Assembly: GCA_965198565.1 (NCBI GenBank)
Contig: OZ240665.1
Location: 3,038,001 to 3,102,000 of the forward strand
DNA length: 64,000 bases
Direction: 5' to 3'
From: LMUY01 sp965198565
GTDB taxonomy: Bacteria; Pseudomonadota; Alphaproteobacteria; Acetobacterales; Acetobacteraceae
The notes beneath the pieces were generated by a model. It saw only the letters and a program-made list of their open reading frames with translations. It was not told the DNA's origin and did not search any database. The first letter of the stretch is position 1; every line of letters starts with the position of its first letter. Made by a program: the position numbers and the translations under genes. Below, in pieces: positions 26,172-34,146 of this stretch.

Positions 26172-27464
26172 TCAGGAGGTGATGAACTCGTTCCAACGCC
26201 GGGTCAGATAGCGGTCCTCGTCCATCACCGAGTTCCAGACGGCGATATTGCCCATGCGCTGGTCGAACGAACCGCCATCGCGCGAGCGGCCGGCATGTTC
26301 CATCAGCTTGCCGAACGGGTCATGGATGTCGGTTGCGGCGGGTTTGCCGCCATACCAGTAGTCCCACTCGGCGGGGCTGAGATATTTGCGCGCGTTCTCG
26401 GGCTGCGCGGAGTAGTAGCCCTCGCGCGCGATAAAGGCGCCGGGGAAGCCCGAGCAATACCAGTTCAGATATTCGTAGGTCGCGTCCAGCTTCATGCCGC
26501 TGACATGCTTCATGATGCCGAAGTTGAAGCCCCAACCGCGATAGCCCTCCTTGAGCGGCTGGAACACGCAGTCGATCCCGCGCGTCCGCACGGCGGTGAC
26601 GGCGGGCGACCACATGGACTGGATCACCACCTCGCCGGACGCCATCAGGTTCACCGATTGGTCGAACGAAGACCAGAAGGAGCGGAACTGGCCGGATTGC
26701 TTGATCTCGGTCATGAGCCGGACCGTCTTGTCGATCTCGTCGCGGGTCATGTTGCCTTTGTTGGCGTATTTGATGTCGCCGCGGGCTTCGACCGCCATGG
26801 CCACGTCGATCACGCCGACCGTAGGATTGTCCTGCAGTGCGGCCCGGCCCTTGAAATCGGGGCTGATGAGGTCGGCCCAGGTCGTCACTGGCCGGCCGGT
26901 GAGATCGGGCCGAATGCCGAGCGTGTCGGCATTGGTGATGGTGGGCACGCTGTTGAGGAAGTCGGTGGGCCCTGGAGCAAAGGCTTTGCCGGATGCGTCC
27001 GTGGCGTAGAGGATCGTGTATGGCGCCACACCTTGGGTCGAGGCTTTGCGCCCATCGGCGTATTCGCTGCGGGTGAACAGCGGCAACGTCTTGTCCCACT
27101 GGCCGAACTTGGCCACGGGGATGGTTTGCAGGATGTCGCGGCCGATCAGGTATTTATGGTAGGGCAGGCTGATGTCACCCACGTCGATGGCGCTGTTCTG
27201 CGACAGGAAGCGGTTCAGCAGGTCGGCGCTTTCCGACGCCTGCATCGTCACCTTGAAGCCAAGGTCCTTGCTGGCTTGCTCGCCGATGGCGGGGATCGCG
27301 GTGACCGGCTGGCCGGCGTGACGGATTTCGATGTCCTTGATGGTTTGCGCCCAGATGGTCGGGAAGCCGCGTATGGCGCCCGAGCCGATGGCAGCGCCCG
27401 TTGCCGCCGACCCGGCGGCAAGCAGGCGGCGGCGCGAGAGTGCAGGCGCGGACTCGTCTGTCAT
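26172..27464 (-). CDS. ABC transporter substrate-binding protein, PotD type, Tat-exported
   Basis: A 430-residue periplasmic binding protein. The N terminus has a Tat signal, LSRRRLLAAGSAATGAAIG, with the twin arginines at about residues 10-12. The body is a PotD/Fbp-like fold (FLSQNSAIDVGDISLPY; GWGFNFGIMKH). ATG at 27464 has GGAGG six bases upstream; the longer frame from 27566 lacks this. First gene of the operon, 16 bases before rutA. Tat export suggests the protein folds in the cytoplasm before export. The ligand is not predictable from sequence, but context suggests a pyrimidine or similar ring compound. Confidence 0.92.
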   Translation of the reverse strand: MTDESAPALSRRRLLAAGSAATGAAIGSGAIRGFPTIWAQTIKDIEIRHAGQPVTAIPAIGEQASKDLGFKVTMQASESADLLNRFLSQNSAIDVGDISLPYHKYLIGRDILQTIPVAKFGQWDKTLPLFTRSEYADGRKASTQGVAPYTILYATDASGKAFAPGPTDFLNSVPTITNADTLGIRPDLTGRPVTTWADLISPDFKGRAALQDNPTVGVIDVAMAVEARGDIKYANKGNMTRDEIDKTVRLMTEIKQSGQFRSFWSSFDQSVNLMASGEVVIQSMWSPAVTAVRTRGIDCVFQPLKEGYRGWGFNFGIMKHVSGMKLDATYEYLNWYCSGFPGAFIAREGYYSAQPENARKYLSPAEWDYWYGGKPAATDIHDPFGKLMEHAGRSRDGGSFDQRMGNIAVWNSVMDEDRYLTRRWNEFITS

Positions 27465-27762
27465 GCTGGGCCTCCGAGAACGGGTTCGAGAGATGCAACG
27501 AAATGGCGCGCGTATCGGGCCCGGCGTGCCTGAAGGATGGAGCGCTCGCGGCAGACCGTACGTCAACCCAGGAAAGCGGCGGCAAAGCGGATGCCGGGCC
27601 GCTTCTGCCGAAGAAGCGTGTCGCTGCCGCTGTGGATTGAAGCAGTGCGCCTAGGCTTTAGGCAGATGCCGCTCTACGTCGCCATGACGCCGCAAGCACT
27701 CGAACAAACTCTTGCTTATGGCACGAGCAATGCTACCCCTGCGCCATGTCGATGAAAGCAAA
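27465..27762. other. divergent promoter region between two ABC operons
   Basis: About 300 bases separating the leftward PotD/RutA operon from the rightward taurine-type operon. Both promoters should lie here. I see no strong palindrome or known operator and no convincing small gene. Confidence 0.45.
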
Positions 27763-28614
27763 ATGTTGATGCCCACAGCGAGGCCTACAGCCGCGGCGCC
27801 AGCTCGCGACGCAGTCGCATTCGCGGCGGGGCGCCGTGCGCGCAGCCTGAAGTTGCCGCTCGAGGCGCTGAGCGTGCTCTCGGTCGCGGTGATGGTGGCG
27901 GCGTGGTGGACGGCGTCGGCGACGGGATTGGTGCGCGAGGACTTGCTGCCGTCGCCGGCGGCCGTGTTCGCGGCGCTGGTGGACGTGGTGACGAACGGTT
28001 ATCGCGGCACGACGCTGTGGCAGAACATCGCCGCGACACTCGGGCGCCTGCTGGGCGGCTTCGGCTGTGCGGCGATCGCCGGCGTTCCGCTTGGCCTCTG
28101 GATGGGCTCCAACAGAGTGGCGAACGCGGCGCTCGATTGGATCATCCAATTCATGCGCCCGCTGCCGCCGCTATCCTACATGATCTTGCTGATCCTTTGG
28201 CTCGGCACCGGCGACCTGTCCAAGGTGGCGCTGCTGTTCCTCACCGCGTTTCCGATCATCGTTTCCGCTGCTGCGGCCGGCGTGCGCGGCGTGAAGCGGC
28301 AGCGGGTGCAAGCGGCGTTGGCGTTGGGCGCGAGCCGCGCTGCCGTGTTCCGCCACGTGATCTTGCCCTCGGCGGCACCCATGGTGTTCACCGGGCTGCA
28401 GATCGCGCTGGCCGCTGCATTCTCGACCGTGGTTGCGGCAGAACTGCTGGCGGCAAGCGACGGCTTGGGCTGGATGGTGATTTCAGCCAGCAATTTTCTA
28501 CGCAATGACATCATCATCCTATGCATTCTCCTGCTTGGCTTCTTAGGGATTGCCTTGACGAGCTTGCTGCGGCTAGCAGACCGAACATTCATTCATTGGC
28601 GAGGGCGGGAGTGA
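27763..28614 (+). CDS. ABC transporter permease, SsuC/TauC type (first of two)
   Basis: A 283-residue permease of the nitrate/sulfonate/taurine family, with an arginine/alanine-rich N terminus followed by six helices. Family blocks: LLPSPAAVFAALVDVV, FMRPLPPLSYMILLILWLGTG, and the EAA-like loop VQAALALGASRAAVFRHVILPSAAP. The start is uncertain: ATG codons at 27763 and 27769 are both possible and no strong ribosome-binding site distinguishes them. The stop overlaps the second permease start as GTGA. Confidence 0.9.
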   Translation: MLMPTARPTAAAPARDAVAFAAGRRARSLKLPLEALSVLSVAVMVAAWWTASATGLVREDLLPSPAAVFAALVDVVTNGYRGTTLWQNIAATLGRLLGGFGCAAIAGVPLGLWMGSNRVANAALDWIIQFMRPLPPLSYMILLILWLGTGDLSKVALLFLTAFPIIVSAAAAGVRGVKRQRVQAALALGASRAAVFRHVILPSAAPMVFTGLQIALAAAFSTVVAAELLAASDGLGWMVISASNFLRNDIIILCILLLGFLGIALTSLLRLADRTFIHWRGRE

Positions 28615-29381
28615 CTCGAGCTTGGCCGTCTTGGGCGATCACGCTGGCTGCCATGATCGTGGTGGCCGCACTTTGGATCGGCGTGACCAGTGGCGGCCTG
28701 GTGCGCGACTTGTTCCTGCCGGGCCCGGTCGACGTGTGGGACGGCCTGATGGAGCTGCTCCAAGACGGCTACAAGGGCCGGCCATTGCTCGAGCATATCG
28801 GGATCAGCCTGTTCCGCGTGCTGACCGGGTTCCTCTCCGGCGCTGCAGTCGGCACGCTGCTGGGCTTAGGCATGGGCTATATGCCGCGGCTGAACGCGAT
28901 TGCCGCGCCGTTCATCGAGTTTCTCCGCCCGCTGCCGCAATTGGCTTATCTCGTGCTGCTGATCATCTGGCTCGGCATCGGCGAGACCAGCAAGATCACC
29001 ATGCTGTTTCTCGCCGCGCTGCCGGTGTCCGCGATCGCGGCGCGGGACGGTGTCGCCAATGTGCCCGGCGAGCGCATCCGGGTGGCGGTGGCGCTGGGAG
29101 CGAACCGCTGGCAGGTATTCCGCCACGTCATCATGCCGTCGGCGCTGCCGGAAATCCTGGTGGGCGCGCGGCTGGCGGCTGGCATTGTCTACGGCACATT
29201 GATCGCGGCCGAGATCATCGCCGGGTCGGATGGGATCGGCTGGATGATCGTCGACGCGGGCCGCTTCCTGCGGTCCGACTACGTGTTCGTCGGGATTTTC
29301 ATTCTCGGCCTGACTGGGATTGCGATCGACCGTTTGCTGGTGCTGCTGGAGCGCCGCGCCGTGCACTGGGCGGGCCGCTGA
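28611..29381 (+). CDS. ABC transporter permease, SsuC/TauC type (second of two)
   Basis: A 256-residue permease paralogous to the preceding gene: LFLPGPVDVWDGLMELL, FLRPLPQLAYLVLLIIWLGIG, and the loop IRVAVALGANRWQVFRHVIMPSALPE. GTG at 28611 is coupled to the upstream stop by a four-base overlap. Most SsuC/TauC systems have one permease that homodimerises; two adjacent non-identical genes point to a heterodimer. Confidence 0.92.
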   Translation: MTRAWPSWAITLAAMIVVAALWIGVTSGGLVRDLFLPGPVDVWDGLMELLQDGYKGRPLLEHIGISLFRVLTGFLSGAAVGTLLGLGMGYMPRLNAIAAPFIEFLRPLPQLAYLVLLIIWLGIGETSKITMLFLAALPVSAIAARDGVANVPGERIRVAVALGANRWQVFRHVIMPSALPEILVGARLAAGIVYGTLIAAEIIAGSDGIGWMIVDAGRFLRSDYVFVGIFILGLTGIAIDRLLVLLERRAVHWAGR

Positions 29382-29409
29382 CGGCCCATTATCAAGGAGT
29401 AGAGTTGCG

Positions 29410-30426
29410 ATGAGCTTCCATGTGACGAGACGAACTGCGTTGGCTGCGGCTGGCGCACTGGCGTTTGCCGGGCGCTCCCGCGCGGCGACTCCTTCGGTGG
29501 TCAATGTCGGGTTCTTCACCGAAACCAAGCCGACCATGCTGGCCAAAGGCGAGGGGTGGTTCGAGAAAGGGACCGGCGGCAAGATCAACTGGATCGAAGT
29601 GGGCAGCGGCGCCGACATCAACACTGCGATCACCGCCGGCAGCGCGGATTTCGGGCTGTCCATCGGCTCCTCGCCCGTCGCGGCGGGCATTGCGCAAGGC
29701 CTGCCCTATCAGCTCATCGGGATGGTGGACAATATCGGCCCGGCGGAAGAGATGACGGTGCGCGCGGCGGCCAACATCAACAAGCCGGCGGACTTCAAGG
29801 GCAAGAAGGTGGCAACGCCGTTCGGCTCGACCAGCCATTTCCGGCTGCTGGGCTTCCTCAAGACCAACGGCCTGACCGAGCGCGAGGTCACGGTGCTGGA
29901 CATGAAGCCGCCGGCGATCGTGGCGGCATGGAGCCGGGGCGAGATCGACGCGGCTTACGTTTGGTCGCCGGCGAAGAACAAGCTGCTGGCGGACGGCGGC
30001 AAGGTCTACCAGACGTACATCGCGCTCGACAAAGCGGGCTATGTGATCGCGGACTTAATCGTGGTCCGCGACGGATTTGCGGAGCAATATCCGGACTCGG
30101 TGACGGGCTTCCTGCGCGCCTATGGCCGCTCGCTGGCGATGTATCGCGACAAGCCGCAAGAAACCGCGGAGTTCGTGGCGAAACAAGCCGGCGTCACGCC
30201 CGATGTCGCAGCGGCCGACATGAAGGAATACGATTTCGTGCCGCTGAACGAGCAGGCGTCGGACGATTGGCTCGGCGGCACGGTGGCCAAGCCGGGCAAG
30301 TTCGCCCACGTGCTGAAGAGCACGGCGGACTTCCTGGTCGAGCAGAGAAGCATCAAGCGCGCGCCCGGCGTGGATGCGTTCCAAAAGGCCACCAATGCCA
30401 CGTTCCTAAAGAACGCGCTGGCTTGA
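29410..30426 (+). CDS. ABC transporter substrate-binding protein, taurine/sulfonate/nitrate type
   Basis: A 338-residue periplasmic protein with a signal peptide that has a Tat-like RR (TRRTALAAAGALAFAGRSRA, about residues 6-25). The mature part follows the SsuA/TauA/ThiY pattern: VNVGFFTETKPTMLAKGEGWFEK, the DINTAITAGSADFGL block and DAAYVWSP. ATG at 29410 follows AAGGAG about ten bases upstream. Stop and next start overlap as TGATG. Sulfonate, taurine or another small anion are the likely ligands; none of the usual desulfonating oxygenase genes (ssuD, tauD) are here. Confidence 0.9.
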   Translation: MSFHVTRRTALAAAGALAFAGRSRAATPSVVNVGFFTETKPTMLAKGEGWFEKGTGGKINWIEVGSGADINTAITAGSADFGLSIGSSPVAAGIAQGLPYQLIGMVDNIGPAEEMTVRAAANINKPADFKGKKVATPFGSTSHFRLLGFLKTNGLTEREVTVLDMKPPAIVAAWSRGEIDAAYVWSPAKNKLLADGGKVYQTYIALDKAGYVIADLIVVRDGFAEQYPDSVTGFLRAYGRSLAMYRDKPQETAEFVAKQAGVTPDVAAADMKEYDFVPLNEQASDDWLGGTVAKPGKFAHVLKSTADFLVEQRSIKRAPGVDAFQKATNATFLKNALA

Positions 30427-31202
30427 TGGCCTTCGTGCAGTTCGCGGACGTCTCGGTGCATTACGGCACCGGGCCGGCCGCGGTTCGCGCGCTCGAGCGG
30501 GCCGACCTGAGCTTCGGACGCGGCGACTTCATCTGCATCGTGGGGCCGTCCGGTTGCGGCAAAACCACCATGATGCAGACGCTCGCGGGCTTCCTCGCGC
30601 CGACGACGGGCGTGGTGCGCGTGGATGGCGCGGCCGTGACGGCGCCGGGCCCGGAGCGTGGCGTGGTGTTCCAGCAGCCGGCGCTGTTTCCCTGGTTGAC
30701 CGTGGCCGCCAATGCGGGTTTTGGCCCACGGATGACGGGGGCGCCGCGCGACGAGGCCAAGCGGCGCGTGGAGCAGTGGCTGCGCACGACGGGACTGTGG
30801 GAGTTCCGCGACCGCTACCCATACGAGCTTTCAGGCGGCATGCAGCAGCGCCTCGCGATCGCCCGCGCGCTGTGCAACGAGCCGAAAGTGCTGCTGATGG
30901 ACGAGCCGTTCGGCGCCTTGGACGCGCTGACCCGCGAGCGGATGCAGGAGGAACTCCACGCCGTTTGGCGCCGCACCGGCATGACGGTTGTGTTCATTAC
31001 CCATAGCGTCGAGGAGGCGGTGTATCTCGGCACGGAAGTGGTGGTGATGTCGCCGCGGCCGGGGCGGATCGTTGCGCGCTTGCCGATGCCGTTCGCGCGG
31101 GATTCCGCTGGCGAGAGCATCCGCAGCGTGAAGAGCCGGACGGATTTCGTGGCGGCGCGGGAGGAGGTGCTGTCGTTGATCTGGTCGAGCGATGAGCATT
31201 AG
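30426..31202 (+). CDS. ABC transporter ATPase, taurine/sulfonate/nitrate type
   Basis: A 258-residue ATPase of the SsuB/TauB group: Walker A GPSGCGKT (40-47), Q-loop VFQQPALFPW, signature LSGGMQQR, Walker B VLLMDEPFGALD, D-loop followed by TRERMQEEL, and the switch THSVEEAVYL. The last gene of the four-gene operon; the family B repeat array begins within its stop codon and could serve as terminator. Confidence 0.93.
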   Translation: MAFVQFADVSVHYGTGPAAVRALERADLSFGRGDFICIVGPSGCGKTTMMQTLAGFLAPTTGVVRVDGAAVTAPGPERGVVFQQPALFPWLTVAANAGFGPRMTGAPRDEAKRRVEQWLRTTGLWEFRDRYPYELSGGMQQRLAIARALCNEPKVLLMDEPFGALDALTRERMQEELHAVWRRTGMTVVFITHSVEEAVYLGTEVVVMSPRPGRIVARLPMPFARDSAGESIRSVKSRTDFVAAREEVLSLIWSSDEH

Positions 31203-31508
31203 AGCATGATTGCTTCTGATAGGCGAAGCAATCATGCTCTAACTTTTTGTTTGAGAGGCTGATTCACGCATCAGGTTGTTCCAACCTGATGCGATCAGGC
31301 TCTAGAGCATGATTGCTTCTGGTAGGCGAAGCAATCATGCTCTAACTCTTTGTTTGAGAGGCTGATTCACGCATCAGGTTGTTTCAACCTGATGCGATCA
31401 GGCTCTAGAGCATGATTGCTTCTGATAGGCGAAGCAATCATTCTCTACTTTTTGTTTGAGAGGCTGATTCACGCATCAGGTTGTTCCAACCTGATGCGAT
31501 CAGGCTCT
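31201..31508. repeat. three tandem family B double-hairpin repeats
   Basis: Units begin at 31201, 31304 and 31407, a period of 103 bases; the third has lost a base in its linker. Each holds the 16-base-arm hairpin and the 12-base-arm hairpin described at 13127. Single changes between units in the second hairpin loop (TTT versus TTC) fall outside the stem, so pairing is kept in all copies. Confidence 0.95.
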
Positions 31509-31548
31509 AGGTTTGCAGGGTTTCGCCCTGCACCCGGCTCACCGCTTT

Positions 31549-31842
31549 TTAGCGCGTCCAGTAGTCTAGCATCGTCATGCCGGCCAGCACGCTGAGCCAG
31601 GCGAAACCGAACGCAGCATAAAGCCGCAACAGCCCGGGCTGCAGGCGTACTTCCATCGAAAACAGCAACACCGTAAGCGCGCTGCAAATGGCCAGTCCTG
31701 CCTCGAGGAAGGAGGCGGTGCGGCCCGGAACGATGGTGCCGAGCAGCACGATGCAGATCAGGAAGCCCATCAGCGAGGCGGCGGCAAAGGTCGGCACGCG
31801 CATATGCGTCCAGATTTCGCGGCGTTCCTGCTCCTGGTTCAT
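31549..31842 (-). CDS. ctaF: cytochrome c oxidase subunit IV (caa3-type)
   Basis: A 97-residue membrane protein with three hydrophobic helices (FAAASLMGFLICIVLLG, FLEAGLAICSALTVLLF, LYAAFGFAWLSVLAGMTM), the size and arrangement of the small subunit IV of caa3/cytochrome bo-type oxidases. ATG at 31842 overlaps the subunit III stop as ATGA. Last gene of the eleven-gene respiratory operon. It may stabilise the subunit I-III interface. Confidence 0.82.
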   Translation of the reverse strand: MNQEQERREIWTHMRVPTFAAASLMGFLICIVLLGTIVPGRTASFLEAGLAICSALTVLLFSMEVRLQPGLLRLYAAFGFAWLSVLAGMTMLDYWTR

Positions 31843-32498
31843 CGTCCCACCACGTATAGAATAGGGAACACCAAGATCCAGATCAGGTCGATGAAGTGCC
31901 AGTAGAGGCCGTAGATCTCGATCTGGTTCTGATGTCGCGCGAGGAAGCCAGGCCGGCTGGCTTGCCTCGTCAGCACCAGCAGGATGCTGATGCCAGTGAT
32001 CAGATGGAACGCGTGCAGCGACGTCGTCACGTAGTAGAGGTCGACGAACAGATGCGCGGCCGGCTTGTCCGCCAGCGCGAACGGCCGGGCTAGGAACGGC
32101 ATCATGTGTTCGTCGTAGTCGAGATAGTATTCGTAGCTCTTTAGCACGAGGAAGAGCGTGCCGAGCGCGGCGGTCGCCAGCATGCAACGCACCATCCAGC
32201 GTTGCCCGCCGAGCCGGGACAGCACGATGGCTCCCGACATGGTCAGGCTGGAGCAGATCAGCACGGCGCTGTTGACGGCGCCGATCCATAGCTTCAAGTG
32301 GCTGGCGGCGGCTCGCACGTCTTCCGGGTGCATGTAGTGCAGCACCAAGGCGCTGACGAACAGCCCGCCGAACAGCAACAACTCCGTGACCAGCCAACCC
32401 CACATACCCAACTCGGCGGCATGGCGCTGCTGCTCGACGTTGTCGAACTGCTCGTGGACCTCGACGCCCGTGGGCAGCCCGATAAGTTCAGCTCTCAT
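31839..32498 (-). CDS. ctaE: cytochrome c oxidase subunit III
   Basis: A 219-residue five-helix subunit III, the short form found in caa3 and bo3 oxidases. Visible blocks: MWGWLVTELLLFGGLFVSALVL, LKSYEYYLDYDEHMMPF, LYYVTTSLHAFHLITGI, and the C-terminal YWHFIDLIWILVFPILYVVG. The Glu of VTELLLFG and the HFIDL segment are lipid- and proton-entry related in homologues. ATG at 32498 overlaps the end of subunit I by 11 bases. Confidence 0.92.
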   Translation of the reverse strand: MRAELIGLPTGVEVHEQFDNVEQQRHAAELGMWGWLVTELLLFGGLFVSALVLHYMHPEDVRAAASHLKLWIGAVNSAVLICSSLTMSGAIVLSRLGGQRWMVRCMLATAALGTLFLVLKSYEYYLDYDEHMMPFLARPFALADKPAAHLFVDLYYVTTSLHAFHLITGISILLVLTRQASRPGFLARHQNQIEIYGLYWHFIDLIWILVFPILYVVGR

Positions 32499-34146
32499 CG
32501 GTGGCCGTGTAGACTGGATAGTCGTAGGGTTCGAAATCCACCATCGGGCGCACGTCGAAATTGTGCTTCGGCGGCGGCGAGGAGGTGGTCCACTCCAAGC
32601 CCTTGGCTTGCCACGGATTGCTCGGCGCCTTCTTGCCATACCACAGCGACCAGGTGAGATAGACCATCGGGAAGATGTATCCCGCGGCGAGAATGGTCGA
32701 GCCGGCGGACGACATGATGTTCAGCAACTGGAATTCCGGCGGGTAATCATGGTAGCGCCTGGGCATACCGAGGTAGCCCAGCAGGAACTGCGGAAAGAAC
32801 GTCACATTGAAGCCGATGAAGATGAAGATCGCGGAGACGATGCCCCAGCCTTCCGGATAGAGCCGGCCGGTCACCTTCGGCCACCAGTAATGCAGGCCGC
32901 CGAGGAACGCGAGCACGGTGCCGCCGACCATGATGTAGTGGAAGTGGGCCACCACGAAGTAGGTGCCGTGGGTGTGCTCGTTGATCGAGAGCGTGGCGAG
33001 GAACAGCCCCGTCAACCCGCCCACCACGAACAGCCCGATATAGCCCATGGCGTAGATCATCGGCGTCTTCAGCCGGATGCTGCCTTTGTAGATCGTCGCG
33101 GTCCAGTTGTAGACCTTCACCGCCGAGGGCACGGCGACCGCGAAACTCAGCACCGAGAACACCAGCGCCGCCGTCGGGCTCTCGCCGTTGACGAACATAT
33201 GGTGGCCCCAGACGAAGAACGTGAGCGTCGCCAGGCCGATGCTGGCATAGGCGATGAAGCGGTAGCCGAAGAGCTTCTTCTGCGAGAAGGCCGGCACGAT
33301 CTCGCTGATCACGCCCATGCCGGGCAGCACCATGATGTACACCGCCGGATGCGAATAGAACCAGAACAGGTGCTCGAACAGAACGGGGTCGCCGCCGAGA
33401 TTGGGGTCGAAGATTCCGATGTTGAACGCCCGCTCCATCACCAGCAGCAGCAGCGCGATGGTGATGACGGGCGTCGCCAGCAGGAAGATCATGCTGACAG
33501 CGTAATGGGTCCAGACGAAGATCGGCATGCGGAACCAGGTCATGCCCGGCGCGCGCATGGTATGGATGGTGACGATGAAATTCAGCCCGGTCAGGATCGA
33601 GGAGAACCCCACGACGATGACGCCGAGCAAAGCGGGAATGACGTAGGTGTTGCTGAAGGTGGTGCTGTAGGGCGCGTAGAAGGTCCAGCCGGTATCGACG
33701 CCGCCGATGATCAGGTCCGCCAAGGTGAACAGGCTGCCGCCGACGAACACGTACCAGCTCAGCAGGTTGAGGCGGGGGAAAGCCAGGTCCTTGGCGCCGA
33801 TCATGATCGGGATCAGGAAGTTGCCGAAGGTCGCGGGGATGGAGGGAATGAGGAAGAACCAAACCATCACCACGCCATGGATGGTGAACAGCTTGTTGTA
33901 GGTGTCGCTGGTGAAGATTTGCCCGTTCGGCACCACGAGGGCCAGGCGCACCAACCCGGCGGCGATCGCGCCGATGATGAAGAAGGCGGTGATGGCCGCC
34001 AGATACAGCAGCGCGATTCGCTTGTGGTCGATGGTGAAGAACCACGAGCGCAGCGTATGTGCATCGTGCAGGTAGTCGGGCGGGCGGCCGATCGTGCTGC
34101 GCGGCGTGGAAGGCTCGCGCAAACTGCTGCTGTCGAGAGGGCTCAT
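32488..34146 (-). CDS. ctaD: cytochrome c oxidase subunit I, A2-type
   Basis: A 552-residue 12-helix catalytic subunit. Ligands: low-spin heme His90 (FTIHG) and His403, high-spin heme His401 (VAHFHY), CuB His266, His315 and His316 (GHHMF). Tyr270 is in position for the His-Tyr crosslink. The sequence at 264-270 is YSHPAVY: the glutamate that ends the D channel in A1 enzymes is replaced by Ala268, and the Tyr264-Ser265 pair marks the A2 subclass (established for Rhodothermus and Thermus caa3). The channel-entry aspartate is kept as Asp120 in GAKDLAFPRLN. ATG at 34146 overlaps the subunit II stop. Confidence 0.96.
   Translation of the reverse strand: MSPLDSSSLREPSTPRSTIGRPPDYLHDAHTLRSWFFTIDHKRIALLYLAAITAFFIIGAIAAGLVRLALVVPNGQIFTSDTYNKLFTIHGVVMVWFFLIPSIPATFGNFLIPIMIGAKDLAFPRLNLLSWYVFVGGSLFTLADLIIGGVDTGWTFYAPYSTTFSNTYVIPALLGVIVVGFSSILTGLNFIVTIHTMRAPGMTWFRMPIFVWTHYAVSMIFLLATPVITIALLLLVMERAFNIGIFDPNLGGDPVLFEHLFWFYSHPAVYIMVLPGMGVISEIVPAFSQKKLFGYRFIAYASIGLATLTFFVWGHHMFVNGESPTAALVFSVLSFAVAVPSAVKVYNWTATIYKGSIRLKTPMIYAMGYIGLFVVGGLTGLFLATLSINEHTHGTYFVVAHFHYIMVGGTVLAFLGGLHYWWPKVTGRLYPEGWGIVSAIFIFIGFNVTFFPQFLLGYLGMPRRYHDYPPEFQLLNIMSSAGSTILAAGYIFPMVYLTWSLWYGKKAPSNPWQAKGLEWTTSSPPPKHNFDVRPMVDFEPYDYPVYTATDES

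Noticed and set aside
27763..31202. A complete taurine-use locus
   Set aside because: tauD and any other desulfonase gene are missing, so the ligand is left open.
31201..31508. CRISPR array
   Set aside because: Units are contiguous with no spacers, have internal hairpins, and also occur singly elsewhere; no cas gene is present.
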